A program made the position numbers and the translations under genes. From Pukyongia sp963768085 (GTDB lineage: Bacteria > Bacteroidota > Bacteroidia > Flavobacteriales > Flavobacteriaceae): a stretch of 64,000 bases of DNA. Of the stretch, positions 1-8,361 are shown piece by piece (within the stretch, counting starts at the first letter, position 1; each line of letters begins with the position of its first letter). Where the stretch lies: the NCBI GenBank assembly GCA_963768085.1, contig CAVYGO010000002.1, positions 434,001-498,000 of the forward strand. Reading direction: 5' to 3'. The notes below the pieces were generated by a model. The model was given only the letters and a program-made list of their open reading frames with translations. It did no database searches and had not been told where the DNA came from.

Positions 1-174
1 AAGACCATCCTGATTTGTGATCATCACTAATTCGAAATCCAGTTCTGCAATTTTTCGCAAGGCACTCAAAGCCTTTGGGTAAAATTCCAGCTTTTCGAAG
101 GAATCGATCTGTTCATCGGCGGTTTCACAGATCATGGTTCCATCTCTGTCTATAAATAAGACCTTCTTTTTCAT
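1..174 (-). CDS. hisB: HisB N-terminal part (histidinol-phosphatase domain), truncated by window edge
   Basis: The first 58 codons of a protein starting MKKKVLFIDRDGTMI are visible. FIDRDGT is motif I of HAD phosphatases, with the nucleophile and acid/base aspartates as DxD. The ITNQDG stretch near the cut end is also typical of the histidinol-phosphate phosphatase half of bifunctional HisB. The ATG lies one base past the hisC stop, so it is the distal gene of the his operon. In other Bacteroidota the protein continues into imidazoleglycerol-phosphate dehydratase, but that part is outside this window, so bifunctionality is inferred. Confidence 0.9.
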   Translation of the reverse strand, partial: MKKKVLFIDRDGTMICETADEQIDSFEKLEFYPKALSALRKIAELDFELVMITNQDGL

Positions 175-175
175 A

Positions 176-1222
176 TTATAATGATTGTAGTTTTTTTATC
201 AGTGCTTCATTTTCTTCCGGTGTACCAACGGTAATTCGTAAGGTATTATCACATAACGGCTCATTACTTCTGTTGCGAACAACAACCCCAAGGTTCACTA
301 ATTGTTCATATCGGGTATCAGCATCATCCACTTTTACAAGTAGAAAATTTGCTTCACTCGGAAATATTTTTTCTATAAAAGTAACTTGAAGTAATAGTTT
401 AGATAATCTATTCTTTTGCGCTTTGATAGTGTCTATTTCATTTTTAATTATAGTAATATCTTCCAATCTTTTAATCGCTCTTTTCTGCGTGAGTTCATTC
501 ACGTTGTAGGGAGGTTTTATTCTATTTAATATTTCAATAATTTCTGAAGACGCATAACAAACTCCCAATCGTATCCCGGCCATGCCATAGGCTTTGGAAA
601 ATGTCTGAACAACCACCAGGTTGCTGCAATTTTCCAGGTTGGTTATCCAACTTTTCGTATCGGCAAAGTCTATATAGGCTTCATCTACGACCACGATTCC
701 CTTAAATTCTTTCAGCAAGCGTCCCACTATTTCGGTTTTGGCTGTATTTCCTGTTGGGTTATTGGGGGAACAGATGAATAATAATTTGGATCGCAGATCC
801 CATTCATTTGAAATAGCCTGCAGATCCGGCTGAAATTGGGAGTTCAGCAGTACTTCTCTGTTCTCAACATCATTGATGCCGGCAAGCACCTTATACATCC
901 CATACGTTGGCGGAAGCGTAATTATATTGTCTATTCCTGGCTCGCAAAAGGCACGAAACAACAGATCGAGCACTTCGTCACTACCATTGCCAAGAAAGAT
1001 GTTATTTTCGGGAATTCCTTTTAATTGTGATATCGATGACTTAACTGCACTCTGATGCGGATCGGGATACCGATTAACGCCATTTTCAAAGGGGTTCTCA
1101 TTCGCATCCAGGAATGTCATTTCAGTCGTAGTACCGCTATACTCGTCTCGCGCGGAACTGTAAGGCTTAAGCGATTTCACACTTGGGCGCACTAATGAAC
1201 GTATATCTACAGGTTTATTCAT
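176..1222 (-). CDS. hisC: Histidinol-phosphate aminotransferase
   Basis: A 348-residue fold-type I PLP enzyme that transaminates imidazole-acetol phosphate with glutamate in histidine synthesis. Visible signatures are the substrate-loop DANENPF near residue 40, SPNNPTGN near 152, VVVDEAYIDF near 178, and the PLP-binding lysine in TFSKAYGMAG at about residue 210. Length fits the family (340-360). The start ATG overlaps the end of hisD by 8 bases and the stop is one base before hisB, so the genes are tightly coupled. Regulation is probably by the leader upstream of hisG. Confidence 0.97.
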   Translation of the reverse strand: MNKPVDIRSLVRPSVKSLKPYSSARDEYSGTTTEMTFLDANENPFENGVNRYPDPHQSAVKSSISQLKGIPENNIFLGNGSDEVLDLLFRAFCEPGIDNIITLPPTYGMYKVLAGINDVENREVLLNSQFQPDLQAISNEWDLRSKLLFICSPNNPTGNTAKTEIVGRLLKEFKGIVVVDEAYIDFADTKSWITNLENCSNLVVVQTFSKAYGMAGIRLGVCYASSEIIEILNRIKPPYNVNELTQKRAIKRLEDITIIKNEIDTIKAQKNRLSKLLLQVTFIEKIFPSEANFLLVKVDDADTRYEQLVNLGVVVRNRSNEPLCDNTLRITVGTPEENEALIKKLQSL

Positions 1223-2507
1223 TTTTTATAATTTCATTTAAACGAAGTGTCACAGCGTTCTTATGTGCCTGAAGCCCCTCGGCGGCAGCCATGTATTCTA
1301 CTGCCGGACCCAGGTTCTTTAAGCCTGTTTTTGTGATCTTTTGAAATGTGATACTTTTCATAAAGCTGTCTAAGTTCAAACCACTGTATTGTTTGGCGTA
1401 GCCATTCGTGGGTAAGGTATGATTGGTCCCCGAAGCATAATCTCCTGCACTTTCAGGGGTGTAAGCACCAATAAATACCGATCCGGCATTCTGAATGTTT
1501 TCCGTGAAGTAATCTTCATCGGTGGCTGATACAATAAAGTGTTCCGGGCCATACTCGTTGATAAGACTGAGTGCAGTTTTGGAATCTTTCACCAAAACAA
1601 CTTTCGAATTATCAATAGCGCTTTGAGCTATGCCTGCTCTTGGCAGAACTTCTAACTGCCTCTTAATTTCTTGAGACACTGAATCCACAAGGCCTTCGGA
1701 AGTAGTTACCAGGATCACCTGGCTGTCTGGTCCATGCTCTGCCTGGCTCAATAAGTCGGAAGCTACAAAGGCCGGAATTGCTGTTTCATCCGCATAGACC
1801 AATAATTCGGAAGGTCCTGCAGGCATATCGATGGCAACCCCATATTTCGTCGCTAACTGTTTCGCTACGGTTACAAATTGATTGCCGGGTCCAAAGATCT
1901 TGTACACTGCCGGAATAGTTTCAGTACCGAAGGTCATAGCCGCGACCGCCTGTATTCCGCCAACTTTGAATATATTTTTTATACCACAAAGTTGAGCCGT
2001 GTAAAGAATCGCCGGATTGATCTTTCCTTCTGAATCGGGAGGCGTGCATAATACGATTTCCTCACATCCAGCCAAAGCAGCTGGAACGCCCAGCATCAGT
2101 ACACTGGAAAATAAGGGTGCGGATCCACCCGGTATATATAGTCCAACTTTTTGTATAGGTCGCTTTTCCTGCCAGCAAGAAACACCTTCCATGGTGTTGA
2201 CTACCACTCTTTTGGTTCGCTGAGCTTCATGGAAGCTGGCAATATTCTTCTTGGCCAATGCGATAGATTGTTTCAATTCTGATGGTATAACCGCAAGGGC
2301 CTCTTCGATTTCCTTCTCCGTAGTTTTCAGATAATTTAGTTTTACGCCATCAAACAGATCCGTATACTTTTTAACGGCACTATCTCCTTTCAGGTCGATT
2401 TCAGAAAATATCTCCAATACGGTTTGTTCTATATCTTCTATAGTATGAGAAGGCCGTTTTAATACTTGGCCCCAATCACTTTTAGGTGGATATTTGATCT
2501 TTTTCAT
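1215..2507 (-). CDS. hisD: Histidinol dehydrogenase
   Basis: Catalyses the last two steps of histidine synthesis, NAD-dependent oxidation of histidinol to histidine. The reading frame is open further upstream (to 2564), but the ATG at 2507 giving MKKIKYPPKSDW matches family N-termini and sits 10 bases after the hisG stop, so I chose it (430 aa). Recognisable stretches are GLYIPGGSAPLFSS, the FGPGNQFVTVAK loop, SEHGPDSQ-type zinc region (here QAEHGPDSQ), and the catalytic Glu-His pair in YGPEHFIV. Ordinary length for HisD. Confidence 0.97.
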   Translation of the reverse strand: MKKIKYPPKSDWGQVLKRPSHTIEDIEQTVLEIFSEIDLKGDSAVKKYTDLFDGVKLNYLKTTEKEIEEALAVIPSELKQSIALAKKNIASFHEAQRTKRVVVNTMEGVSCWQEKRPIQKVGLYIPGGSAPLFSSVLMLGVPAALAGCEEIVLCTPPDSEGKINPAILYTAQLCGIKNIFKVGGIQAVAAMTFGTETIPAVYKIFGPGNQFVTVAKQLATKYGVAIDMPAGPSELLVYADETAIPAFVASDLLSQAEHGPDSQVILVTTSEGLVDSVSQEIKRQLEVLPRAGIAQSAIDNSKVVLVKDSKTALSLINEYGPEHFIVSATDEDYFTENIQNAGSVFIGAYTPESAGDYASGTNHTLPTNGYAKQYSGLNLDSFMKSITFQKITKTGLKNLGPAVEYMAAAEGLQAHKNAVTLRLNEIIKNE

Positions 2508-2517
2508 AGTGATTAAA

Positions 2518-3372
2518 TTATAGTACCATTTTTTCAATAGGACAGACGAGGATTCCTTCAGCACCGGCCTCCTTCAGATTATCGATTACTTCCCAAAACA
2601 CATTCTGCTTTACAACAGAGTGAATACTACTCCAGCCCTCCTCGGCTAATGGCAAGACCGTTGGGCTCTTCATTCCAGGCAGAATTCCAATTATTTCCTC
2701 TAATTTATCGTTTGGCGCGTTAAGCAACACATAACGAAAGTCTCTGCCCTTCAGCACAGATTGAATACGAAATTGGAATTTATCCAGTATGACGGATAGT
2801 GATTCGGGAATCTTCGGTGATACGCCCAGAACAGCCTCACTCTTCACAATCAGTTCCACTTCCTTAAGATTATTCTTAAAGAGCGTACTACCACTGCTAA
2901 CTATATCACAGATCGCATCTGCAAGCCCGATGCTTGGAGCGATCTCAACACTACCATTAATAATATGAAGCTCAGCCTCTACACCTTGCTCTTTCAGATA
3001 TTTGGCCGTTGTGACCGGATAGGAGGTTGCAATTCGCTTTCCTTCCAGATCTTTAATGGTGTCATATTCGAATATTTTAGACACTGCCAGAGACACTCTG
3101 CACTTGGAGAATCCAAGTCTTTCGGTAATTCGAATTCCCTCTCCTTTTTCAATAAGGAGATTTTCACCAATGATGGCACAGTCTACAACTCCATCTTTTA
3201 GATATTGTGGAATATCCCCATTCCGAAGATAGTAAATCTCGAGAGGGAAATTTTTAGCCGAAGCCTTTAATTGATCTCTCCCATTATCTATGGAAATCCC
3301 ACAGTCTTTCAACAACGTAAGGGATTCATTGTGTAATCGGCCCGATTTCTGAATTGCAATTTTTAGTTTCAT
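2518..3372 (-). CDS. hisG: ATP phosphoribosyltransferase, long form
   Basis: First and feedback-controlled step of histidine synthesis, condensing ATP with PRPP. At 284 residues it is the long HisG type, with the two-lobed catalytic part in residues 1-210 and a C-terminal ACT-like histidine-sensing domain from about 215 (ending EGILVCPIEKMVL). IAIQKSGRL at the N-terminus and DAICDIVSSGSTL near 165 are family signatures; the latter is the PRPP-binding loop region. First gene of the operon, it starts 88 bases downstream of the leader peptide stop, with the attenuator hairpin in between. Confidence 0.97.
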   Translation of the reverse strand: MKLKIAIQKSGRLHNESLTLLKDCGISIDNGRDQLKASAKNFPLEIYYLRNGDIPQYLKDGVVDCAIIGENLLIEKGEGIRITERLGFSKCRVSLAVSKIFEYDTIKDLEGKRIATSYPVTTAKYLKEQGVEAELHIINGSVEIAPSIGLADAICDIVSSGSTLFKNNLKEVELIVKSEAVLGVSPKIPESLSVILDKFQFRIQSVLKGRDFRYVLLNAPNDKLEEIIGILPGMKSPTVLPLAEEGWSSIHSVVKQNVFWEVIDNLKEAGAEGILVCPIEKMVL

Positions 3373-3404
3373 AGTTTATTGGTATGATCTGATGAAATAA
3401 AAAA

Positions 3405-3430
3405 ACCCGTTTGAGCTGGCTCAAACGGGT
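3405..3430 (-). terminator. Attenuator terminator of the his operon
   Basis: A perfect inverted repeat with 12-base arms (acccgtttgagc / gctcaaacgggt) and a very short loop. In the minus-strand transcript it is followed by a run of U residues (the A run at about 3396-3404). It lies between the His-rich leader ORF and hisG, where an attenuator terminator is expected. It is not at a gene end, so it should stop transcription conditionally. Confidence 0.9.
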
Positions 3431-3459
3431 CTGATATATATTGAATACACAACACCATA

Positions 3460-3513
3460 TCACCGCGCGTGAGCGTGGAAAACGATATGGTGATGTTGTT
3501 GTTGATATTTCAT
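3460..3513 (-). CDS. hisL: His operon leader peptide (17 aa)
   Basis: A 17-codon ORF reads MKYQQQHHHIVFHAHAR and stops at TGA. Five of 17 codons are histidine, three of them consecutive. It is followed by an inverted repeat overlapping the leader (3453-3461 pairs with 3484-3492, caccatatc/gatatggtg) and then by the terminator at 3405-3430. This is the architecture of translation-coupled his attenuation: ribosome stalling at His codons when charged His-tRNA is scarce would disrupt the first hairpin and favour readthrough. The mechanism is inferred from layout; the peptide and hairpins are directly visible. Confidence 0.88.
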   Translation of the reverse strand: MKYQQQHHHIVFHAHAR

Positions 3514-3569
3514 TACTATACAATATTACAAATTTTTGTTTACTACTATGTGAAAAACATATTAAATAA

Positions 3570-3603
3570 TTGAAAAATATCTAGGAATAATTTTATAGTT
3601 TTG
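3570..3603 (+). promoter_or_regulatory. Possible Bacteroidota-type promoter for the OmpA-like gene
   Basis: A perfect -7 element TAGTTTTG (TAnnTTTG consensus) lies at 3596-3603, with a TTG at 3570-3572 as a candidate -33 element. The spacer of 23 bases is slightly long. The OmpA-like gene begins at 3659. Confidence 0.35.
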
Positions 3604-3658
3604 ATACTACCCCCAAGAATAACCGTTAAAGCCTTATTTTACAGAGTATAACAGATAA

Positions 3659-4666
3659 ATGAAGAACTTTTTAATCGCTTTTTTAGTGTTTCTTGTATGG
3701 TCCTTTTTCGGATTGTGGTTGTACTCCTGGTTACAACCTGATGTGGAAGAACTTCCGAAAACCACAGATGTTGCGATTGGAAACGGAGATGAAAATGGGG
3801 CGTTAACCAAAGTGGATACTCCAACAGAAATTACGGAAATCCCCATTATAATTGATAAAGACTCTACCCAAATTGCCGGGTCGTATAAAGAAGAATTTAT
3901 CAGCGCACCGGTTACGGGACTGCGTGCTGTTAGTGAAACCGGGGACATCATCTTTCTTTACCCCGAGGGATTTAAGATCAGCAAGAATTCAAATTTGGTG
4001 GATATTCCTGCGAAACTGGTAGATTTCAAATACAAATTAAACACATATTTTCTCGAACATCCTGATACCGAATTGCATATTACCTCTCAATACAGCCCGA
4101 GCGAGAATATGGAATCCCCTAACCTTGGAATTAAACGTGGCCAAATTATTAAACAACTATTGGTGGAAACAGGGATTCCAGCGGAGAAGGTCGTTATAAA
4201 ACCATTTATTACACAGATCGCCTTTACGGAAGACGATTCCTTTGTACATAGTTTTACTTTCACATTTAAACCATTGAATAACGACAGGATCGAAGCACTT
4301 AAAAAACAGATTCCTGAAACCCGTATTGTCTATCCGAAATTCTCCTCCCAGGGGATCATGGTAAATGAAGACTTATTGACGTTAGAACAAGAAGTTGCCG
4401 ATATCATTCGGGAAAACCCAAATTTACATATGGAGGTTGTTGGACATACCGACAATGTGGGGAACGCCATCGACAACTATACCAAGGGATTGGAATATGC
4501 GAGACAACTCAGGTGGTTTCTTGTTAACAAGACGGGGATTGATCGCAATAAGGTATCTGCAGTTTCCAAAGGAGAATCTGAAGCAATCGCCGGAAATGGT
4601 TCTGAAAAAGGTCGTAACTTGAACCGAAGACTAGAGGTGAAATTTTATTTAGATACAGATGAATAA
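3659..4666 (+). CDS. OmpA-family peptidoglycan-binding membrane protein
   Basis: 335 residues with one N-terminal hydrophobic segment (about 4-27, rich in F, L and W) and no lipobox, then a linker and a periplasmic region. The C-terminal part from about 225 is an OmpA-like peptidoglycan-binding domain: VVGHTDNVG near 260, then an YARQLRWFL helix, VSAVSKGES and NRRLEVKF at the end. Residues 100-205 look like a second, degenerate copy of the same fold: YPEGFKISKNSNLV resembles the domain's first strand, and GIKRGQIIKQLL its helix. Likely links the cell wall to the membrane. Its last 8 bases overlap the next gene. Confidence 0.85.
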   Translation: MKNFLIAFLVFLVWSFFGLWLYSWLQPDVEELPKTTDVAIGNGDENGALTKVDTPTEITEIPIIIDKDSTQIAGSYKEEFISAPVTGLRAVSETGDIIFLYPEGFKISKNSNLVDIPAKLVDFKYKLNTYFLEHPDTELHITSQYSPSENMESPNLGIKRGQIIKQLLVETGIPAEKVVIKPFITQIAFTEDDSFVHSFTFTFKPLNNDRIEALKKQIPETRIVYPKFSSQGIMVNEDLLTLEQEVADIIRENPNLHMEVVGHTDNVGNAIDNYTKGLEYARQLRWFLVNKTGIDRNKVSAVSKGESEAIAGNGSEKGRNLNRRLEVKFYLDTDE

Positions 4667-5312
4667 TATCTCCGAATTTATTCAGGAAATGCCGGACTTT
4701 ACAGGTATCTTCATTTTAATGTTGAGCACCTTTCTCATCGGGTATTTCGCAGCATCCTGGTTTCAGAAGAATAAATTCAAAAAGATTATCACACGACTAA
4801 AAAGAGAAGTCAACGCGTTAAAAGCACCAAATAAGAGGCAAAAAGATATCGACACCCTGTTCTCTGAAATCAAACCACGTATTATCGAAGTGGTGAAACA
4901 AACACAGGAGGAGATAGAAGAAGAAGAATTGGAAGAAGTCATCGAGGAAAAGTACGACGAGGAATACCTTGAAGAGGAATTTCAGAAGCTGGAGCGAGTT
5001 ACTCCGCCGGAGTCCGTGGCCAAAAAAGCTAAAACTACCTTTGTTAATTATTCTATCGATAAACCCGATCTGGACTTTGAAGGATTCGGTTATGCCGATC
5101 ATGACCAGAAAGACGATCTTACTCAAATTATGGGAATCGGCCCCTATATTGAACAGAAGCTGAACGAAATTGGTATTTGCAATTATTCTCAAATCAGTAA
5201 ATTCAATGATTCCGATATCAGGGTCATTACCGAACTGATCGATTTCTTCCCCGGAAGAATTGAACGCGACAACTGGGTTGGACAAGCTAAAGCATTATTT
5301 AAAGTGAAGTAG
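4659..5312 (+). CDS. Membrane-anchored protein with C-terminal helix-hairpin-helix domain
   Basis: 217 residues. Residues 15-33 are a transmembrane helix, 38-105 are a highly charged probable coiled coil (long EEEELEE-type run), and the C-terminus from about 150 is a helix-hairpin-helix-like domain: DLTQIMGIGPYIEQKLNEIGI followed by QISKFNDSDIRVI. This resembles the short domain often fused to ribosomal L21 or NuoE-like proteins in other bacteria, from memory. The ATG overlaps the end of the OmpA-like gene, implying translational coupling and perhaps joint function at the envelope. Function unknown; DNA binding is possible but unproven. Confidence 0.75.
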   Translation: MNNISEFIQEMPDFTGIFILMLSTFLIGYFAASWFQKNKFKKIITRLKREVNALKAPNKRQKDIDTLFSEIKPRIIEVVKQTQEEIEEEELEEVIEEKYDEEYLEEEFQKLERVTPPESVAKKAKTTFVNYSIDKPDLDFEGFGYADHDQKDDLTQIMGIGPYIEQKLNEIGICNYSQISKFNDSDIRVITELIDFFPGRIERDNWVGQAKALFKVK

Positions 5313-5445
5313 TACTCGGTTTGATTGTTAGCAACGGAACACCGCGTCTCCATTTTTTCAAATTAAGTCGCTAAATGATCGAAACACTACCGCAAATACT
5401 AAAACCAATATTATTAAAACATTCATTTTAAATTGATCCATAAAA

Positions 5446-5471
5446 AAAACCGCCTCTATAGAAGCGGTTTT
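5446..5471. terminator. Intrinsic terminator, probably bidirectional
   Basis: Inverted repeat aaaaccgc / gcggtttt flanked by A and T runs on both sides, between the plus-strand gene ending at 5312 and the minus-strand prohibitin-like gene ending at 5490. It can serve both converging transcripts. Confidence 0.8.
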
Positions 5472-5489
5472 TTATAAGACTTTTATTAG

Positions 5490-6305
5490 TTATTGATTGC
5501 CGAGAATAATAGGCATTCCACTATCTCCAGAACCAATTACGATCACTTTACTATTCGGGGATTCGGCTAATTTTATGGTAGCTTCAATTCCCTTATCCTG
5601 AAGGATCTTATCCGTTAATGAAGCACTTAGTATTCGGTTCGCGTCCGCTTTACCCTGCGCTTCGATAATAACCTTTTCGGCTTCCTTTGCAGCAGTTACA
5701 AGACGGAACTCATATTCCAGTGATTCCTGCTCCTGCTTCAATTTACGCTCGATAGCATCTTTAATTGTCCCTGGCAAGGTCACATCCCTAACCAGCACTT
5801 CATTGAGCTGAACATACTGTTCGGCTAGTATTTTCTTAGTTTCAGTGAAGATCTCATCTTGTATCGCATCCCTTTTGCTGGAATACAATTGTTCCGGAGT
5901 ATATCGCCCTACCACACTACGCGCGGCAGATCGGATCGCCGGTTGAATTACACGCTGAAGATAATTCTCTCCTAGTGACTGATGTAGATTTCCAAGATCG
6001 TTATATACGGGCTCATACCATGCAGATGCGTCTATCTGAATCTCAAGTCCGTTTGATGAAAGTACTTTCATTTTTTCAAAAAGTTCCTGCTGACGAACCT
6101 CGTATACGATCACTTTATTCCAAGGAGCGATGAGATGAAAGCCTTCCCCAAGTGGCGGTTTGTCGATCACAACTCCATCGTCGAATACCTTGTATAAAAC
6201 TCCGGCTTCACCGGAACCAATGGTCACGGCAGATTTTGCAAAAACGATAATAAGTATAATAACAACAATAATAAGGGGTATCCCAATTTTAGGTAATTTG
6301 TCCAT
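5490..6305 (-). CDS. Prohibitin-like SPFH/Band 7 family membrane protein
   Basis: 271 residues. A single N-terminal transmembrane segment (about 7-26, rich in I and V) is followed by an SPFH/Band 7 domain (about 28-200): SGEAGVLYKVFDDGVV, then the Y-E-V-R-Q-Q-E core motif, then ERKLKQEQESLEYEFRL and an alanine/glutamate-rich helix with AAKEAEKVIIEAQGKADA. This matches bacterial prohibitins that oligomerise as rings on the membrane and often control membrane proteases. It lies 15 bases after the VWA gene and is likely in an operon with it and fabG. Confidence 0.9.
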   Translation of the reverse strand: MDKLPKIGIPLIIVVIILIIVFAKSAVTIGSGEAGVLYKVFDDGVVIDKPPLGEGFHLIAPWNKVIVYEVRQQELFEKMKVLSSNGLEIQIDASAWYEPVYNDLGNLHQSLGENYLQRVIQPAIRSAARSVVGRYTPEQLYSSKRDAIQDEIFTETKKILAEQYVQLNEVLVRDVTLPGTIKDAIERKLKQEQESLEYEFRLVTAAKEAEKVIIEAQGKADANRILSASLTDKILQDKGIEATIKLAESPNSKVIVIGSGDSGMPIILGNQ

Positions 6306-6320
6306 TTCTATATTTTTTAG

Positions 6321-8354
6321 TTAAATAAGTCCGTTATATTTTCTGATAAACCACTCCAGACTTAAGAGAAGAGCAATGAGTCCGAGCAAATATTTCCAAT
6401 CGATTAAAGGTACGATTTTTTGTTCGCTTTTTTGAATAGAATGGAAACGGTTATCGTTGATCAGTGCTTCGGTAAGTTGTTCAATTTCAGTTACAAAAAA
6501 TGCTTCTCCGTTTGTATTAGTCGCAAGACGTTGAAGTTTCGTTACGTCTGCATTCAGAAATTGTTGTTCCACATTGAATTCCAGTATGGTAAAGTTCCCC
6601 ACTCTCGATACCGATTCATCACGAACTCCAACCGAAAACTGATAATCCCCAGCATTTAAACTATTAAGGTCAACCTCGTAAAAATTGCCTTTTAAAAGCA
6701 TCGGAAAAGTGCGTTGTTCATTGGTTTCTGTATTCGTTACCGAGATCGAGACCGAAGCCCGAGGATCAAATACGTAATTGTTATCGAAATACTGAGCGCT
6801 TATCTTCACAGGATTATTATTGTAATAGAAAGTCTCGCTGGTCACTTCCAATCGGCTTCGACGTTTTGTGGAAGCGAGATATTGCACAAGTTTCCCGATG
6901 AATTCATCAAAGCCTTCAAAGCTTCCCGTATCAAGATATGTCTGCGCACGCCATTTCCAGATATCTTCACCATCCAAAATAGCATCGCGCACCCCATTTA
7001 ATTCCATCGTGGCAAGCATTGGACTCTCACTTACAATACCATCGATGGCCTGATCCAGAAGGTTTTCGTGTGGCACATTCACTTCCAGCGCACCGAACGC
7101 GGTTCGCAGTGGTGGAAACTCATCAAACCCAATATCCGCTACGGCAAAGGTTCCAAAGTTCATATTTAATATGGCCGTGGCCAGTTCCGACTGAAAAGTA
7201 GCATCCTTTTCGAAATTCTGCTGAATGGCGTTAAGGAAATCCCAATCAGTTTCCAATCCTGTTATGGTTAGCGTATTCTTCTTTAATTTTTCAATTTCCT
7301 CATACAAGTTTGCATAGGTGCCATCGGGTTGATATAGCACTACCAGCTGATGATCATTAAGCCGCCCGGCAGCTACAGCAGGTTTTACGAAGGTGACCGT
7401 CCGCTGTTCATTCGATGTTATCGATTTGCGTAAAGCACCCAGGTCGGGGTGGCTAAGCTTGCTTACTATCAAAACATTTGTTGCCTGATCGATCACCTCA
7501 ACGGCAAACTGTTTCAGATTATTCGTTTTGTTCTTCTCTTCCTGAAGAGGGATGATCTGAGCCGTGTAACGCTGCAAGCCAACACTATTTGCAGGAAGGG
7601 TAAAGGAGATTGTTCTCGTATTGTTTTGTTCGGTGAAGGAGACGTTCTCTCTGTAAACGGTAGATCCACCTTGAGAGATCGAGAATTGTGAATTCGCCGA
7701 TGTAGTGCCATTGTACACCAGGATGACCTCGACCGGCATTTGATTCTTCAGAAAAGCATAACGATTGCTGTTTAATTGCTCAATCTTAAGATCGGTGTAA
7801 AGTGTCGAATCACCCAGGATAACCGGGTATATGGAATTCTTAAAACCGGCTGCCCCAAATTCGTAGTCGGTTCCCAGGGTCTGATTCCCGTCGGTGATCA
7901 GGACAGTAGGAGCCGTTTCATTCTTAAATACTGAATTCAGTGATGCTAACGCTTTATTGATATTAGTATTCTTTTCAGAATAACTTACAGAGTCATTGCC
8001 GTTCAGATTGCTTCCGAAGGTATAATAAGTTACATCGAATTTATCGTTGAGATTTGAATTGGACCTCAGATTCGATAGCATATCATCCACATTGGTATCC
8101 TGTTTCAATTCTTTTATGGATGTCGAATTATCTATAAGGACCGGAAGCCTCGGTTTCTCGATGGAATAGGTTTCACTTTTAAATTTCGGGTTGATGATAA
8201 GCAGAAGAAGCGCGAACAGGCTAAAAAACCGTAGTATACCGTATAACCAGCGTTGTTTTCCGGACTGTTTCGCCTTGTAACCATACATAAAAACAGCCAC
8301 CGCAAAGGCAATTACAGCGGCGATAATGATATAAAGTATGGTCTCTGCTGTCAT
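6321..8354 (-). CDS. VWA-like domain membrane protein of unknown role
   Basis: 677 residues. Two N-terminal hydrophobic helices (about 5-25 and 38-56) and one near the C-terminus (about 650-668) frame a large periplasmic part. RLPVLIDNSTSIKEL near 70 holds a MIDAS-like DxSxS, and VLITDGNQTLG near 155 completes a von Willebrand A fold, so metal-dependent protein binding is plausible. The middle and end have beta-sandwich-like segments. Similar proteins recur in Bacteroidota, sometimes annotated only as VWA or membrane protein. Same operon as fabG (7 bases upstream) and the prohibitin-like gene. Specific function not recognised. Confidence 0.75.
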   Translation of the reverse strand: MTAETILYIIIAAVIAFAVAVFMYGYKAKQSGKQRWLYGILRFFSLFALLLLIINPKFKSETYSIEKPRLPVLIDNSTSIKELKQDTNVDDMLSNLRSNSNLNDKFDVTYYTFGSNLNGNDSVSYSEKNTNINKALASLNSVFKNETAPTVLITDGNQTLGTDYEFGAAGFKNSIYPVILGDSTLYTDLKIEQLNSNRYAFLKNQMPVEVILVYNGTTSANSQFSISQGGSTVYRENVSFTEQNNTRTISFTLPANSVGLQRYTAQIIPLQEEKNKTNNLKQFAVEVIDQATNVLIVSKLSHPDLGALRKSITSNEQRTVTFVKPAVAAGRLNDHQLVVLYQPDGTYANLYEEIEKLKKNTLTITGLETDWDFLNAIQQNFEKDATFQSELATAILNMNFGTFAVADIGFDEFPPLRTAFGALEVNVPHENLLDQAIDGIVSESPMLATMELNGVRDAILDGEDIWKWRAQTYLDTGSFEGFDEFIGKLVQYLASTKRRSRLEVTSETFYYNNNPVKISAQYFDNNYVFDPRASVSISVTNTETNEQRTFPMLLKGNFYEVDLNSLNAGDYQFSVGVRDESVSRVGNFTILEFNVEQQFLNADVTKLQRLATNTNGEAFFVTEIEQLTEALINDNRFHSIQKSEQKIVPLIDWKYLLGLIALLLSLEWFIRKYNGLI

Positions 8355-8361
8355 TATTCTT

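Noticed and set aside
4818..5285. 155-codon minus-strand frame opposite the helix-hairpin-helix gene
   Set aside because: F/D/L-rich composition is the antisense of a Glu/Lys-rich coiled coil; no family features.
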